DNA of 11,705 nt, from the NCBI GenBank assembly GCA_030672605.1, contig DAOVGE010000004.1:1-11705 (forward strand), given 5' to 3'. Positions 1-6,444 of this stretch are shown one piece after another. The notes under the pieces were generated by a model that was not told the DNA's origin, searched no databases, and worked only from the letters and a program-made list of their open reading frames with translations. The stretch is from Methanosarcinales archaeon (GTDB taxonomy: Archaea; Halobacteriota; Methanosarcinia; Methanosarcinales; Methanogasteraceae). Position numbers and translations under genes: made by a program. The first letter of the stretch is position 1. Each line of letters starts with the position of its first letter.

Positions 1-36
1 TCGTTTTTTTGCAGTGGAAAGCACGTGTATTTCTGA

Positions 37-232
37 TTCTGATGGATTCTGTGGTTTTCAAAAGATGCCAGAAGAAGAGATTTTTCATTCGTTGCGTCTC
101 TGCACCCTCGCATTCCTCTGATTTAATGCAAAGTCGCAAAGGCGCAGAGACGCAAAGATGGGAGAGATACGCCCGCGTTTTTTTTTGCATACGCGAGGGA
201 GCTACTGCTATCGACCACAGAAAGCATCAGAA
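37..232. repeat. Nested inverted repeat, possibly a decayed MITE-like element
   Basis: The outer arm TTCTGATGGATTCTGTGGTT (37-56) is matched at 17 of 20 positions by the reverse complement of 213-232. Inside it, TTGCGTCTCTGC (92-103) is the exact reverse complement of GCAGAGACGCAA (144-155). The CTCTGCG/CGCAGAG and TCTGTGGTT words recur at 6403-6440 and 11543-11643, so these look like members of dispersed repeat families. No transposase is present. Whether the element is mobile or only a structured repeat is not known. Confidence 0.6.
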
Positions 233-280
233 CTATGAAATTTCAATATGTTATTTTTCGGTGACGACTTAGTTCCAGGT

Positions 281-421
281 GTTTATCGGGAATTTTATAT
301 GGTTCTGTCAGTTTTTATGCCTTCGGCGATGCTACCGCAATCACGAATTACACGAATATACGAATGTCACGAATTTATTCTGGTTCAACATTCGTGAAAT
401 CCGTTTATTCGTGATCCCCAA
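281..421. repeat. Dispersed CACGAAT repeat, copy A
   Basis: This stretch contains CACGAAT words at 342, 351 and 368, followed by the reverse complement ATTCGTG at 390 and 407, so it can form an imperfect hairpin. It matches 10135-10250 in the same orientation. The shared parts include GTTTATCG, CAGTTTTTA, CACGAATTTATTC and ATTCGTGAAAT. Homology therefore extends about 60 bases upstream of the palindromic core. No open reading frame of note lies inside it. Confidence 0.75.
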
Positions 422-442
422 GTCCCCAATACCACATAGATC

Positions 443-2350
443 TCAGTATCCAAGCACCTTTGCACCTGTTACCAGTTCACCAGGCACGCCCTCAACCAGC
501 GGCTCCGGAAGCGAGAGCGCATCAGCAGAATCTTCGATGCGATACACGAGACGTGCGCACCCCCCTGAACGAAGCGAGACCTCCCAGAGATAATCGAACT
601 TGTCCCCGACCTCTGCCCTGCGTGGCTCTGGCTCCGCACTCGCAATCTCGTAGGGGATGAAGTCGTGCACCTTCAGGGAGTGCGCAGCAGCGGTATGATT
701 TTCGATTCGTATCTCGACATCGAACCCGCCGTTGCTCTCGTTTCGCTGAACCGAACGCTTCACAAGGAGATTACCCATGATCCTCGCAACTACCGGATCG
801 ATATTCGGAACATCCCGGTCAAGGATCTCCGAAACCTTGGTTGCGAGTCTCGGAAGCACTCTCTTGATGAGATTCTCCTTTTCTTTACGTCTTGAAAGGA
901 CATCCTGCCGCCCGAGGTACTTCCGCATCCTGCTTGCGGCAGAACGCACTGCATTCTCGATCTCGTCCAGAATCTCGGGAACATCAGCGATCGCATTCTT
1001 TGATTCGGACGTGAACGGCACATTCGTGGATGCGACATGAACCAGGATCGCGCATGGTCCCGATGGGAACCCGCCTGGCTGTGCAATTCCGTAGTACTTC
1101 CAGTTTATGCGCTCGATTGCGTGCGTCACCGCGCATGCGCCCTGCTGGTACAGTAGCGGCACCCTGTTTGCGAATCGCAGGATCTCGGCTTTGCCGTCAG
1201 CGGGCAGATCGCCACCATAAGCGATCGCCACCTCGACAAGGAACGGGTTTCCGGAGTAGACTGCGGGCGGGCGCTTCACTGTCGCTATGAAGTCAACCGT
1301 GTACTCCTTCTCAACGCCCTTGTAGATCAGATCCTCTGAGATCGGCGAGAGACAATCGGTTGGCGGCGCACCGATCTTCACACTCCTGAACGCGTGGAGT
1401 AGCCGTTCCATCTCCTCGTGCGTGAGCTTCCCCGGGTCAGACTCCGGTTTCAGTTGTGCGCGGGAGCAGATCTCCGCGGATGTCACAGCCCCGATTCTCA
1501 CGAAGGAGTCCTTGAGGAATGTGGACAACCGCTTCCGGTCCGTGTACCTGAGCATCTTGATCAATGTCCCGAGTTCGATTCCCGCCGGATGCGGTTTGAT
1601 CTCCTTTGGGCGCTCAGGCGGCAGATCGCTCGCCCGTTCAAAGACCGTGCGCTCGCAGTCCGGGTCGGTCAGCGTGAGTCTCGCATGCGGGTTCACAATT
1701 GCTGTGTTTCGCAGGTACTCGAGCACAGACTGCCGCCGCCCCTTAACGTACGACGCCTTGATCTCAAGCTCGACTCTGGTGCCGTGCGGAGGATCCCAGT
1801 CAATTTTTCGCGCCTCGAGAATCTCTGGCTCGTTCGTGCTCGTGTCAATCACCAGTTCGCAGTAGTGCGCAGGCTCGTTGTGACCGATCTTCGAGATGAT
1901 TCTTGCCGGCTTTCCGGTGCTGAGTTGCGCATACAGAACCGATGCGCTGATCCCGATGCCCTGCTGCCCCCTCGATTGCTTCAGGACGTGAAAACGTGAG
2001 CCATACAACAGTTTCGCAAAGACCATCGGAATCTGGTCTCTGATGATTCCGGGACCATTATCCTCGATTGTCACGATGAGATTTGAGCCCGACCGGGATT
2101 GTTTGATCTCTATTGCGAGATTAGGAAGAATCTCCGCCTCCTCGCACGCATCAAGAGCATTATCCACAGCCTCCTTGACTGTTGTGATCAGACAGCGCTG
2201 CAGCGAATCGAATCCGAGCATCTGCCTGTTTTTTTCGAAGAATTCTGCTATGCTAATCGACTTCTGCTCTTCTGCGAGTCTTTCTGCGATATGCGATTCC
2301 CGCTGCATGCTCAAATTATTGCGTGGATCATAGATATTGGCATCGGTCAC
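443..2350 (-). CDS. top6B: DNA topoisomerase VI subunit B
   Basis: This is the ATPase subunit of type IIB topoisomerase, which with subunit A passes one duplex through another to relax and decatenate DNA. The 635-residue product has the GHKL (Bergerat) ATP site: N box with E60 and N64 (EAVDNALDAC), DNGPGI at 97-102 and RGQQGIG at 127-133. The H2TH and transducer regions follow, with the switch lysine K451 in SESKNAIAD, and then the C-terminal extension found in methanogen-type proteins. The start is GTG at 2350, whose GTGA overlaps the mfnF stop, so translation is probably coupled; no Shine-Dalgarno is seen. Met15 (MQRESHIAERL) is an alternative start nearer to the family norm. The usual partner top6A does not follow: a repeat region begins about 20 bases after the stop. 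Confidence 0.97.
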   Translation of the reverse strand: MTDANIYDPRNNLSMQRESHIAERLAEEQKSISIAEFFEKNRQMLGFDSLQRCLITTVKEAVDNALDACEEAEILPNLAIEIKQSRSGSNLIVTIEDNGPGIIRDQIPMVFAKLLYGSRFHVLKQSRGQQGIGISASVLYAQLSTGKPARIISKIGHNEPAHYCELVIDTSTNEPEILEARKIDWDPPHGTRVELEIKASYVKGRRQSVLEYLRNTAIVNPHARLTLTDPDCERTVFERASDLPPERPKEIKPHPAGIELGTLIKMLRYTDRKRLSTFLKDSFVRIGAVTSAEICSRAQLKPESDPGKLTHEEMERLLHAFRSVKIGAPPTDCLSPISEDLIYKGVEKEYTVDFIATVKRPPAVYSGNPFLVEVAIAYGGDLPADGKAEILRFANRVPLLYQQGACAVTHAIERINWKYYGIAQPGGFPSGPCAILVHVASTNVPFTSESKNAIADVPEILDEIENAVRSAASRMRKYLGRQDVLSRRKEKENLIKRVLPRLATKVSEILDRDVPNIDPVVARIMGNLLVKRSVQRNESNGGFDVEIRIENHTAAAHSLKVHDFIPYEIASAEPEPRRAEVGDKFDYLWEVSLRSGGCARLVYRIEDSADALSLPEPLVEGVPGELVTGAKVLGY

Positions 2351-3327
2351 AGAACGTCAGATTCAACCAGTTTCGCGGCAGCGTACGCGGGAAAAACCTT
2401 CGATATTGCCTCTCCGTACATCCCGGAGATGAAGGAGCATTGGATGCCATCATCACCACGAATCCCGTCCACCGCATCCCGGATCAGAAACTCGCCGATG
2501 CCGGTTCCGATGACCCGATTCAGTCCGTTTCGCTTCAGAACGGCAGCAATCGCGCTCCCGATCTCCCGAACCTGTGCCTCTCGCACCTGCTCTGCAATCT
2601 CACGGACGGCGGACTCCGTAATCTCGCCAGTATCCGCACAGACGACCCGCGCAAGCCTGCGAATCGATTCATCGACCGCTGTTCCGGCGTGATCCGGGGT
2701 TTCGCAGGTGTAATCCGCCCCCTCGATCTGCCCGAGCACGCGATACACATCCGCAGTTATTGCAAATAGTTCTGATGATATGCGGCACGCAACACCGCCC
2801 AAAGCGACCCGATCGACGAGCGATGCGAGATTCGTCCGGAGCACGCCCGAATAGATCAGTTCGTCACGCTGCAACCGCTCAAAGTCCGTTCTGCCAGCAC
2901 GTGCAACGCCTCCGACGATCGGAATGATATCCGTTGTGGTGCTGCCCGTGTCAACAAAGACGCAGTCATAATCCCTTGCAAGAAATCCCGCCGATGCTGC
3001 CCAGTTTGCCGCAGCAAGGCTTGCATCATAACTATCCACGAATTTGCATTCATTGTTGAGATAATATATGTCGCTCTCCGAAAACGCCTGGTTCACCGCA
3101 TCGCAGATGAACCGTATCCCCTTAATCTTGTCCTCGAAACAGTCAGCGAGTTCGCCCGTCATCACGACAGCGACCTTATCCGGGTTCATGCGCCCTGAAA
3201 TGTCCGATAGCAGGTCAGAGAGCGGGGTGTTCTTCCACAGTGGAAGATAGTGTATCTCAGTAACGCCGCCATCCGCTGATGCGACCTTCGTGTTTGCGCC
3301 TCCGATATCGATACCAATTGTTGTCAT
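2347..3327 (-). CDS. mfnF: Hydantoinase/oxoprolinase-like methanofuran biosynthesis protein
   Basis: The 326-residue protein belongs to the hydantoinase A/oxoprolinase-related ASKHA family linked to tetrahydromethanopterin-using organisms. In methanogens this family includes MfnF, which joins the aminomethylfuran diphosphate to gamma-glutamyltyramine during methanofuran synthesis. Visible ASKHA motifs are GIDIGGANTK (5-14), VDTGSTTTDI (125-134) and GTGIGEF (274-280). The ATG at 3327 was chosen because it begins MTTIGIDIGG exactly where the family starts and forms an ATGA overlap with the nob1 stop. A weak AAGGAA lies about 6 bases upstream. An upstream in-frame ATG at 3384 would put 19 extra residues inside nob1 and is unlikely. 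Specific function is inferred from family and not from an identified substrate site. Confidence 0.88.
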   Translation of the reverse strand: MTTIGIDIGGANTKVASADGGVTEIHYLPLWKNTPLSDLLSDISGRMNPDKVAVVMTGELADCFEDKIKGIRFICDAVNQAFSESDIYYLNNECKFVDSYDASLAAANWAASAGFLARDYDCVFVDTGSTTTDIIPIVGGVARAGRTDFERLQRDELIYSGVLRTNLASLVDRVALGGVACRISSELFAITADVYRVLGQIEGADYTCETPDHAGTAVDESIRRLARVVCADTGEITESAVREIAEQVREAQVREIGSAIAAVLKRNGLNRVIGTGIGEFLIRDAVDGIRGDDGIQCSFISGMYGEAISKVFPAYAAAKLVESDVL

Positions 3328-3818
3328 CTCAATTTCCTTCTGCTCTTTCTGTAGCCCACAAGGCGGCTTCCGCAGACAGGACACTCCTGTTCGCTGTCGC
3401 CGCCCTCAAACTTTCTTCCACACCCCACACATCGCCAGCCCCATTCGAATCGCTCTTTGATGTGTTTCTGCACAACCGGCTCTGTTCTGATGCCGATACT
3501 GCCGGCTACGTTCTGGATCGCGTAATCATCGGTGTAGAGGATTCCGTTGTATTCGAGCGTCTTTGCCAGAAGACCGATGTCAGTGTCAGACAGCCTCTCG
3601 CAATCTCCAGTGACTCTCGCATGCGAAGAGACCTCATCTACGAGGTGTGGGAGTGGTGCTTCAACCACCACGTTTACATTGGAATCAACCGCCGCCTCAA
3701 ATGCCATTCTCGATTGCATGTCTTTCAGTTCCAAAAGAACATCGGGTGTCGTTATGATCCGGTTCGGTAGCGGCATCCCGAGGATGAATACCGATGAATC
3801 CGCGATGTACGTTGGCAT
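3324..3818 (-). CDS. nob1: Endoribonuclease Nob1 (PIN domain plus zinc ribbon)
   Basis: Nob1 cuts the 3' end of pre-16S rRNA late in small-subunit maturation. The 164-residue protein has an N-terminal PIN domain with the expected acidic residues: D7 (ADSS), E30 (VLLELKD), D78/D80 (SDTD) and D97 (YTDDYA). These are followed by a zinc ribbon with C130, C133, C146 and C149, and a basic tail (YRKSRRKLR). That is the normal archaeal size and order. It is the first gene of the nob1-mfnF-top6B operon. The ATG at 3818 has a very strong Shine-Dalgarno (AAGGAGGAG) just upstream. Its functional partners in 30S maturation include the RIO1 kinase encoded at 9136 and the Dim2 KH protein, which is absent here. 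Confidence 0.93.
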   Translation of the reverse strand: MPTYIADSSVFILGMPLPNRIITTPDVLLELKDMQSRMAFEAAVDSNVNVVVEAPLPHLVDEVSSHARVTGDCERLSDTDIGLLAKTLEYNGILYTDDYAIQNVAGSIGIRTEPVVQKHIKERFEWGWRCVGCGRKFEGGDSEQECPVCGSRLVGYRKSRRKLR

Positions 3819-3820
3819 AA

Positions 3821-3830
3821 ACTCCTCCTT
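3821..3830 (-). promoter_or_regulatory. Strong Shine-Dalgarno of nob1
   Basis: On the minus strand AAGGAGGAG lies about 4 bases before the nob1 ATG at 3818. It is the best ribosome-binding site in the window and fixes the start. It also implies that the nob1 mRNA has a leader, whereas several neighbouring genes look leaderless. Confidence 0.8.
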
Positions 3831-3841
3831 CTACAGCAACC

Positions 3842-3868
3842 GGTATATACCATGATGCCCTCTATACC
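3842..3868. promoter_or_regulatory. Candidate TATA boxes upstream of nob1, one palindromic
   Basis: GGTATATACC (3842-3851) is a perfect palindrome and could act as a TATA box in either direction. Read to the left it would start transcription near 3820, which would remove the nob1 Shine-Dalgarno. The minus-strand box GGTATAG at 3862-3868 would start near 3838 and keep it, so it is the better nob1 candidate. Read to the right the palindrome would start a transcript near 3872, at the head of the structured region described separately. These spacings are inferred from the usual archaeal distance of about 26 bases. Confidence 0.4.
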
Positions 3869-3871
3869 AGT

Positions 3872-4100
3872 ATCCCTTCTTCGAGGACTGATGTGAATCC
3901 GGTGATCATCGGTGCATAGGAAGGGGCACATAACCGCACCGTATAGGTCCTTGCAGGAGTTATTGGTAAACCTGAAGCGATGACTGCCAAGCCAACCCCG
4001 GTGTGGAACAGGTGACAAGCGCCCGACACGAGGGTAACTGCGACGACAACGGAATTATCCAGTGGATGACCTCGCGGAGTTAGTGCGTCGGGCTACAACC
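3872..4100 (+). ncRNA. Candidate structured non-coding RNA, family unknown
   Basis: The stretch is clearly richer in G+C than the other intergenic regions and shows several pairing options. CGGTGC (3910-3915) pairs with GCACCG (3936-3941). GCCCGAC (4021-4027) pairs with GTCGGGC (4087-4093), and inside that stem CGAGG (4029-4033) pairs with CCTCG (4070-4074). A palindromic TATA box lies about 26 bases upstream. I checked by eye for the SRP RNA helix 8 signature, RNase P conserved blocks, tRNA arms and paired C/D boxes and found none that fit. The strand and both ends are guesses, and an unusual leader or decayed DNA is also possible. Confidence 0.25.
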
Positions 4101-4122
4101 ACCACAAGAGACCAGCAATCGC

Positions 4123-4131
4123 ACATAAATC
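4123..4131 (+). promoter_or_regulatory. TATA-like box for the DUF167-Toprim unit
   Basis: ACATAAATC lies about 26 bases upstream of the ATG at 4154, the distance expected for a leaderless archaeal mRNA. No Shine-Dalgarno precedes that ATG, which agrees with leaderless translation. Confidence 0.4.
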
Positions 4132-4153
4132 AAGTCAAATACGTCACAGTCAC

Positions 4154-4486
4154 ATGTCATACAGAGATGCCATAAAAACCACGTCAAACGGCGTGGTAAT
4201 CGATTTCAAGGTAACACCAGGGTCCAGAAGAACAGAGATTCCGGACGGATACGATGAATCGCGAAACAGGATTCGTGCACGCTTGTCCGCAAAAGCCGTG
4301 GATGGTAAGGCAAACAAACAACTGGTAAAGGAACTATCGCAGTTATTCGGAATAAATTCTGCGAGCATCCATTTGAATGGTGCAACGAGCACGAAAAAGT
4401 CAATCGAACTGGCAGGAATCGATAGAAAGGACGCAATTCGGATACTACTTCCCTTTTTCAACGATGACAGCAAGACTAAGTGCTGA
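4154..4486 (+). CDS. DUF167 (YggU-type) family protein
   Basis: The 110-residue product matches the small DUF167 family found in bacteria, archaea and eukaryotes, whose biochemical role is unknown. Family features are the N-terminal VTPGSRRTEI (20-29), the central ARLSAKAVDGKANKQLVKEL (42-61), and the GATSTKKSIELAGI segment (77-90), a fold of strands with a helix in between. The ATG at 4154 gives a full-length family member. It has no Shine-Dalgarno, and a TATA-like box at the right distance suggests a leaderless mRNA. Its end overlaps the Toprim gene by 23 bases, so the two are probably co-transcribed. No function is claimed. Confidence 0.9.
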   Translation: MSYRDAIKTTSNGVVIDFKVTPGSRRTEIPDGYDESRNRIRARLSAKAVDGKANKQLVKELSQLFGINSASIHLNGATSTKKSIELAGIDRKDAIRILLPFFNDDSKTKC

Positions 4487-4886
4487 TATTCAGCGCTACG
4501 AGATGATTGAGCGCGTAATTGCGGATATGAGGCAACAGTCCGACAATGGTGCGGCGATCGTTGTGGAAGGGCGGCGCGATGTCTCGGCGCTGCGCAATCT
4601 TGGAGTATGTGGCACGATCGTAACACCAAACGGACAACCGCTGATGTATTTTACAGACACCCTCGCATGCAGTTATGACTCTGTGATCGTGCTCACCGAC
4701 TGGGACCGCAAAGGCAACGAATTGTCATCACGAATCGTCACATACCTGCGGTCGTGTGACGTTACAACCGATACCACACTGCGCACCCGGCTGAAAAAAT
4801 TGGTGCAGAAGGATATAAAAGACGTAGAGGGGCTGGATGGGCATATTTTGAGACTGCAAGAGAATATTATAAGACGTGCTAAATAG
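4464..4886 (+). CDS. Small Toprim-domain protein (UPF0292 / RNase M5-like)
   Basis: The 140-residue protein is essentially one Toprim domain. It has the conserved glutamate E35 in IVVEGRRDVSAL, the TPNG turn near 54-57 and the acidic pair D79/D81 in VLTDWDRKG. Archaeal stand-alone Toprim proteins of this type are related to RNase M5 and DnaG-type primases, but their substrate is not established. The start at 4464 overlaps the DUF167 gene by 23 bases. An ATG at 4503 (MIERVIADM) would leave a 16-base gap and a 127-residue protein. Neither has a good Shine-Dalgarno. The gene lies 280 bases upstream of dnaG, which carries the same catalytic domain with similar motifs (VEGRADVL, FTDGDRGG). Confidence 0.82.
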   Translation: MTARLSADIQRYEMIERVIADMRQQSDNGAAIVVEGRRDVSALRNLGVCGTIVTPNGQPLMYFTDTLACSYDSVIVLTDWDRKGNELSSRIVTYLRSCDVTTDTTLRTRLKKLVQKDIKDVEGLDGHILRLQENIIRRAK

Positions 4887-5121
4887 TAGTGTGTACCACA
4901 ACCTTATTATATTGTCATCAACAAAACAGTACCTGCTTACAAACAATAATAATAGTCAACGAGTATTATCTGCGTGGCTCTACTACATCCCAGACATCTC
5001 ATTGATAGCTTCAGAGGGGTGGTTTCAGTGCCCATTCATCGATCACATTCACACACAACGCGAGGAGAGAGTGCGGAACGTAATAAACGGTTGGTCTTGA
5101 CATCGCGAGCGTCTCGGTGCA

Positions 5122-5162
5122 GATAATATAATCTTGGGGCTATTGTTTATTGCAGGGGTGAG
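5122..5162 (+). promoter_or_regulatory. Promoter and ribosome-binding site of dnaG
   Basis: An AATATAA box at about 5125-5131 would start transcription near 5152. GGGGTGAG at 5155-5162 is a reasonable archaeal Shine-Dalgarno, 4 bases before the ATG at 5167. Together they support 5167 and not the upstream in-frame TTG at 5134 as the start. The rest of 4887-5121 is AT-rich with no gene that I can support. Confidence 0.5.
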
Positions 5163-5166
5163 TTAT

Positions 5167-6375
5167 ATGCAAGATTCTGATACAACGAAATACGTAATTC
5201 AAGCCACAATCAATGCAGACGGGATCATTGAACGACCCGATGTGGTTGGGGCGATATTCGGACAGACGGAGGGTCTGCTGGGCAACGATCTTGACCTGCG
5301 CGACCTTCAGAAGACAGGACGGATCGGCAGGATAGATGTCTCGGTTAGCTCCAAGGGTGGCAAGGCGACCGGAACGATCACAATCCCGTCGAGCCTTGAT
5401 CGAGTTGAAACTGCCATTCTGGCAGCGTCGCTCGAGACAATCGATCGGGTAGGTCCATGTATCGCGCAGATCGAACTCGAGAAGATGGTTGATGTGCGCG
5501 CTGCGAAGAGAAGACACATCATCGACAGAGCAAAGTACATCTTGACCGATATGTTCAATCAAACGGTTCCTGAAAGCCAGGAGATTGCTGACGAGGTCAA
5601 AAAATCGGTGAGAGTTGAAGAAATCACCGAATACGGTAAAGATAAACTTCCAGCAGGTCCGAACGTAGCGGAGTCCGATGCGATTATCCTTGTAGAAGGG
5701 CGGGCAGATGTTCTCAATCTGCTGAGATACGGGATCAAGAATACGGTCGCAGTCGGTGGAACAAGCATACCGGATTCGATCATTCCGCTCTGTAAGGAGA
5801 AGACTGTCACCGCGTTTACGGACGGGGATCGTGGCGGTGAACTGATCATAAAAGAGCTGCTCCAGATGGCGGACATCGATTTCGTCGCGCGCGCTCCGGA
5901 TGGCAAGGGTGTGGAGGAACTCGTCCAGAAAGAGATCGTTACATCGCTGCGCCAGAAGGAACCGATCGAGCAGGCGGTTGTCAGTTACGCACAGCCGGTC
6001 GAGGTGAAGAGGCGGAAGCCGGATCGCAGTGTGAAGGTGCAGAAGAGAACTATCACAAAACCCCACGCGGTCGAGACGCCGCAGAATGGTTCCGACGATC
6101 TCATGACTCATGTACATGCACTCGCAGATACCATGAATGCGCGGTTGCTTGACGCCGATACCAATGTTATCAGTGAGGTTTCGGTACGGGACCTTGCAGG
6201 CTCGCTGAAATCCTGCGCAAACAACATCGAAAGCGTGGTCTTCGACGGGATGATCACCCAGCGTCTGCTGGACATCGCTTCCGAAAAGAACGTAAAGAAC
6301 CTCGTAGGTGCCGAACTGGGGCGCATCACCAAGCATCCCACCGCAATCAAGGTTCTGACAGCGTCCGACCTTTGA
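5167..6375 (+). CDS. dnaG: Archaeal DnaG (Toprim protein, primase/exosome-associated)
   Basis: The 402-residue protein is the archaeal form of DnaG, which lacks the bacterial zinc and helicase-binding domains. The conserved N-terminal segment (TKYVIQATINADGIIERPDVVGAIFGQTEGLLG, from residue 7) comes first, followed by the Toprim core. That core has E177 in ILVEGRADVLNLLRYG and D219/D221 in TAFTDGDRGGEL. A charged linker at about 265-305 leads to a C-terminal domain ending in GAELGRITKHPTAIKVL. In archaea this protein is a stable part of the RNA-degrading exosome and has weak primase activity; the main replicative primase is PriSL. The ATG at 5167 has a Shine-Dalgarno. The gene appears to stand alone: a hairpin follows 28 bases after the stop, and cobT starts after it. 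Confidence 0.95.
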   Translation: MQDSDTTKYVIQATINADGIIERPDVVGAIFGQTEGLLGNDLDLRDLQKTGRIGRIDVSVSSKGGKATGTITIPSSLDRVETAILAASLETIDRVGPCIAQIELEKMVDVRAAKRRHIIDRAKYILTDMFNQTVPESQEIADEVKKSVRVEEITEYGKDKLPAGPNVAESDAIILVEGRADVLNLLRYGIKNTVAVGGTSIPDSIIPLCKEKTVTAFTDGDRGGELIIKELLQMADIDFVARAPDGKGVEELVQKEIVTSLRQKEPIEQAVVSYAQPVEVKRRKPDRSVKVQKRTITKPHAVETPQNGSDDLMTHVHALADTMNARLLDADTNVISEVSVRDLAGSLKSCANNIESVVFDGMITQRLLDIASEKNVKNLVGAELGRITKHPTAIKVLTASDL

Positions 6376-6402
6376 AATTGTGTAATCATCGTCGTGGATG
6401 TA

Positions 6403-6426
6403 CCGCAGAGGCATAAGTCTCTGCGG
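6403..6426 (+). repeat. Perfect 8-bp hairpin between dnaG and the cobT-like gene
   Basis: CCGCAGAG (6403-6410) and CTCTGCGG (6419-6426) are exact reverse complements around an 8-base loop. The next bases (TCTCTGCGATTCG) continue the same word, so this looks like a short member of the CTCTGCG/CGCAGAG dispersed repeats also seen at 92-155. It could end dnaG transcription or act in the cobT leader, but no T-run follows directly. Confidence 0.55.
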
Positions 6427-6444
6427 TCTCTGCGATTCGTTACA

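Larger units (their letters stand above)
1..442. other. Gene-free region with nested inverted repeats
   Basis: No convincing gene lies here. The stretch holds two nested inverted repeats (arms 37-56/213-232 and 92-103/144-155) followed by a CACGAAT-type dispersed repeat (281-421), which ends about 20 bases before the top6B stop codon. T-tracts near 3-10 and 178-187 sit in similar contexts, each followed by GCA. Short open frames in this stretch are low in complexity and have no recognisable domain. Confidence 0.7.
3819..4153. other. Intergenic region between divergent nob1 and DUF167
   Basis: This 335-base interval separates two divergent transcripts. It holds the nob1 promoter and ribosome-binding site at its left end, a GC-rich foldable stretch in the middle (about 3870-4100), and a TATA-like sequence for the DUF167 gene near 4123-4131. 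A minus-strand open frame over 3752-4018 overlaps nob1 and has no family features, so it was not called. Confidence 0.6.

Noticed and set aside
9..593. Plus-strand open frames at the left end (9-272, 279-593)
   Set aside because: They run through inverted repeats or antisense to the top6B end and have no domain features.
1570..1586. GAGTTCGATTCCCG resembles a tRNA T-arm
   Set aside because: It falls inside top6B codons, and no acceptor, D or anticodon arms are found around it.
1418..1999. Plus-strand open frames of up to 193 residues opposite top6B
   Set aside because: They lie entirely within the well-supported top6B gene and show low-complexity Arg/Leu/Pro-rich sequence without family features.
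3327..3384. Upstream start of mfnF at 3384
   Set aside because: It would overlap nob1 by about 60 bases and add 19 residues before a perfect family N-terminus at 3327.
3752..4018. Minus-strand 88-residue open frame upstream of nob1
   Set aside because: It overlaps nob1 in another frame, is rich in Arg/Cys/Ser without motifs, and covers the foldable region and promoter.
3870..4100. SRP RNA or RNase P RNA as identity of the foldable region
   Set aside because: The conserved SRP helix 8 GGAAGGGAGCA-type loop and the RNase P conserved blocks are not present on either strand as far as I can read.
4876..5100. Plus-strand 74-residue open frame after the Toprim gene
   Set aside because: It starts inside the end of the Toprim gene with a GTG, has no Shine-Dalgarno and no recognisable sequence features.
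5140..6414. A 424-residue minus-strand open frame opposite dnaG
   Set aside because: It is an exact antisense shadow of a clear DnaG gene, has no domain, and results from the codon use of dnaG.
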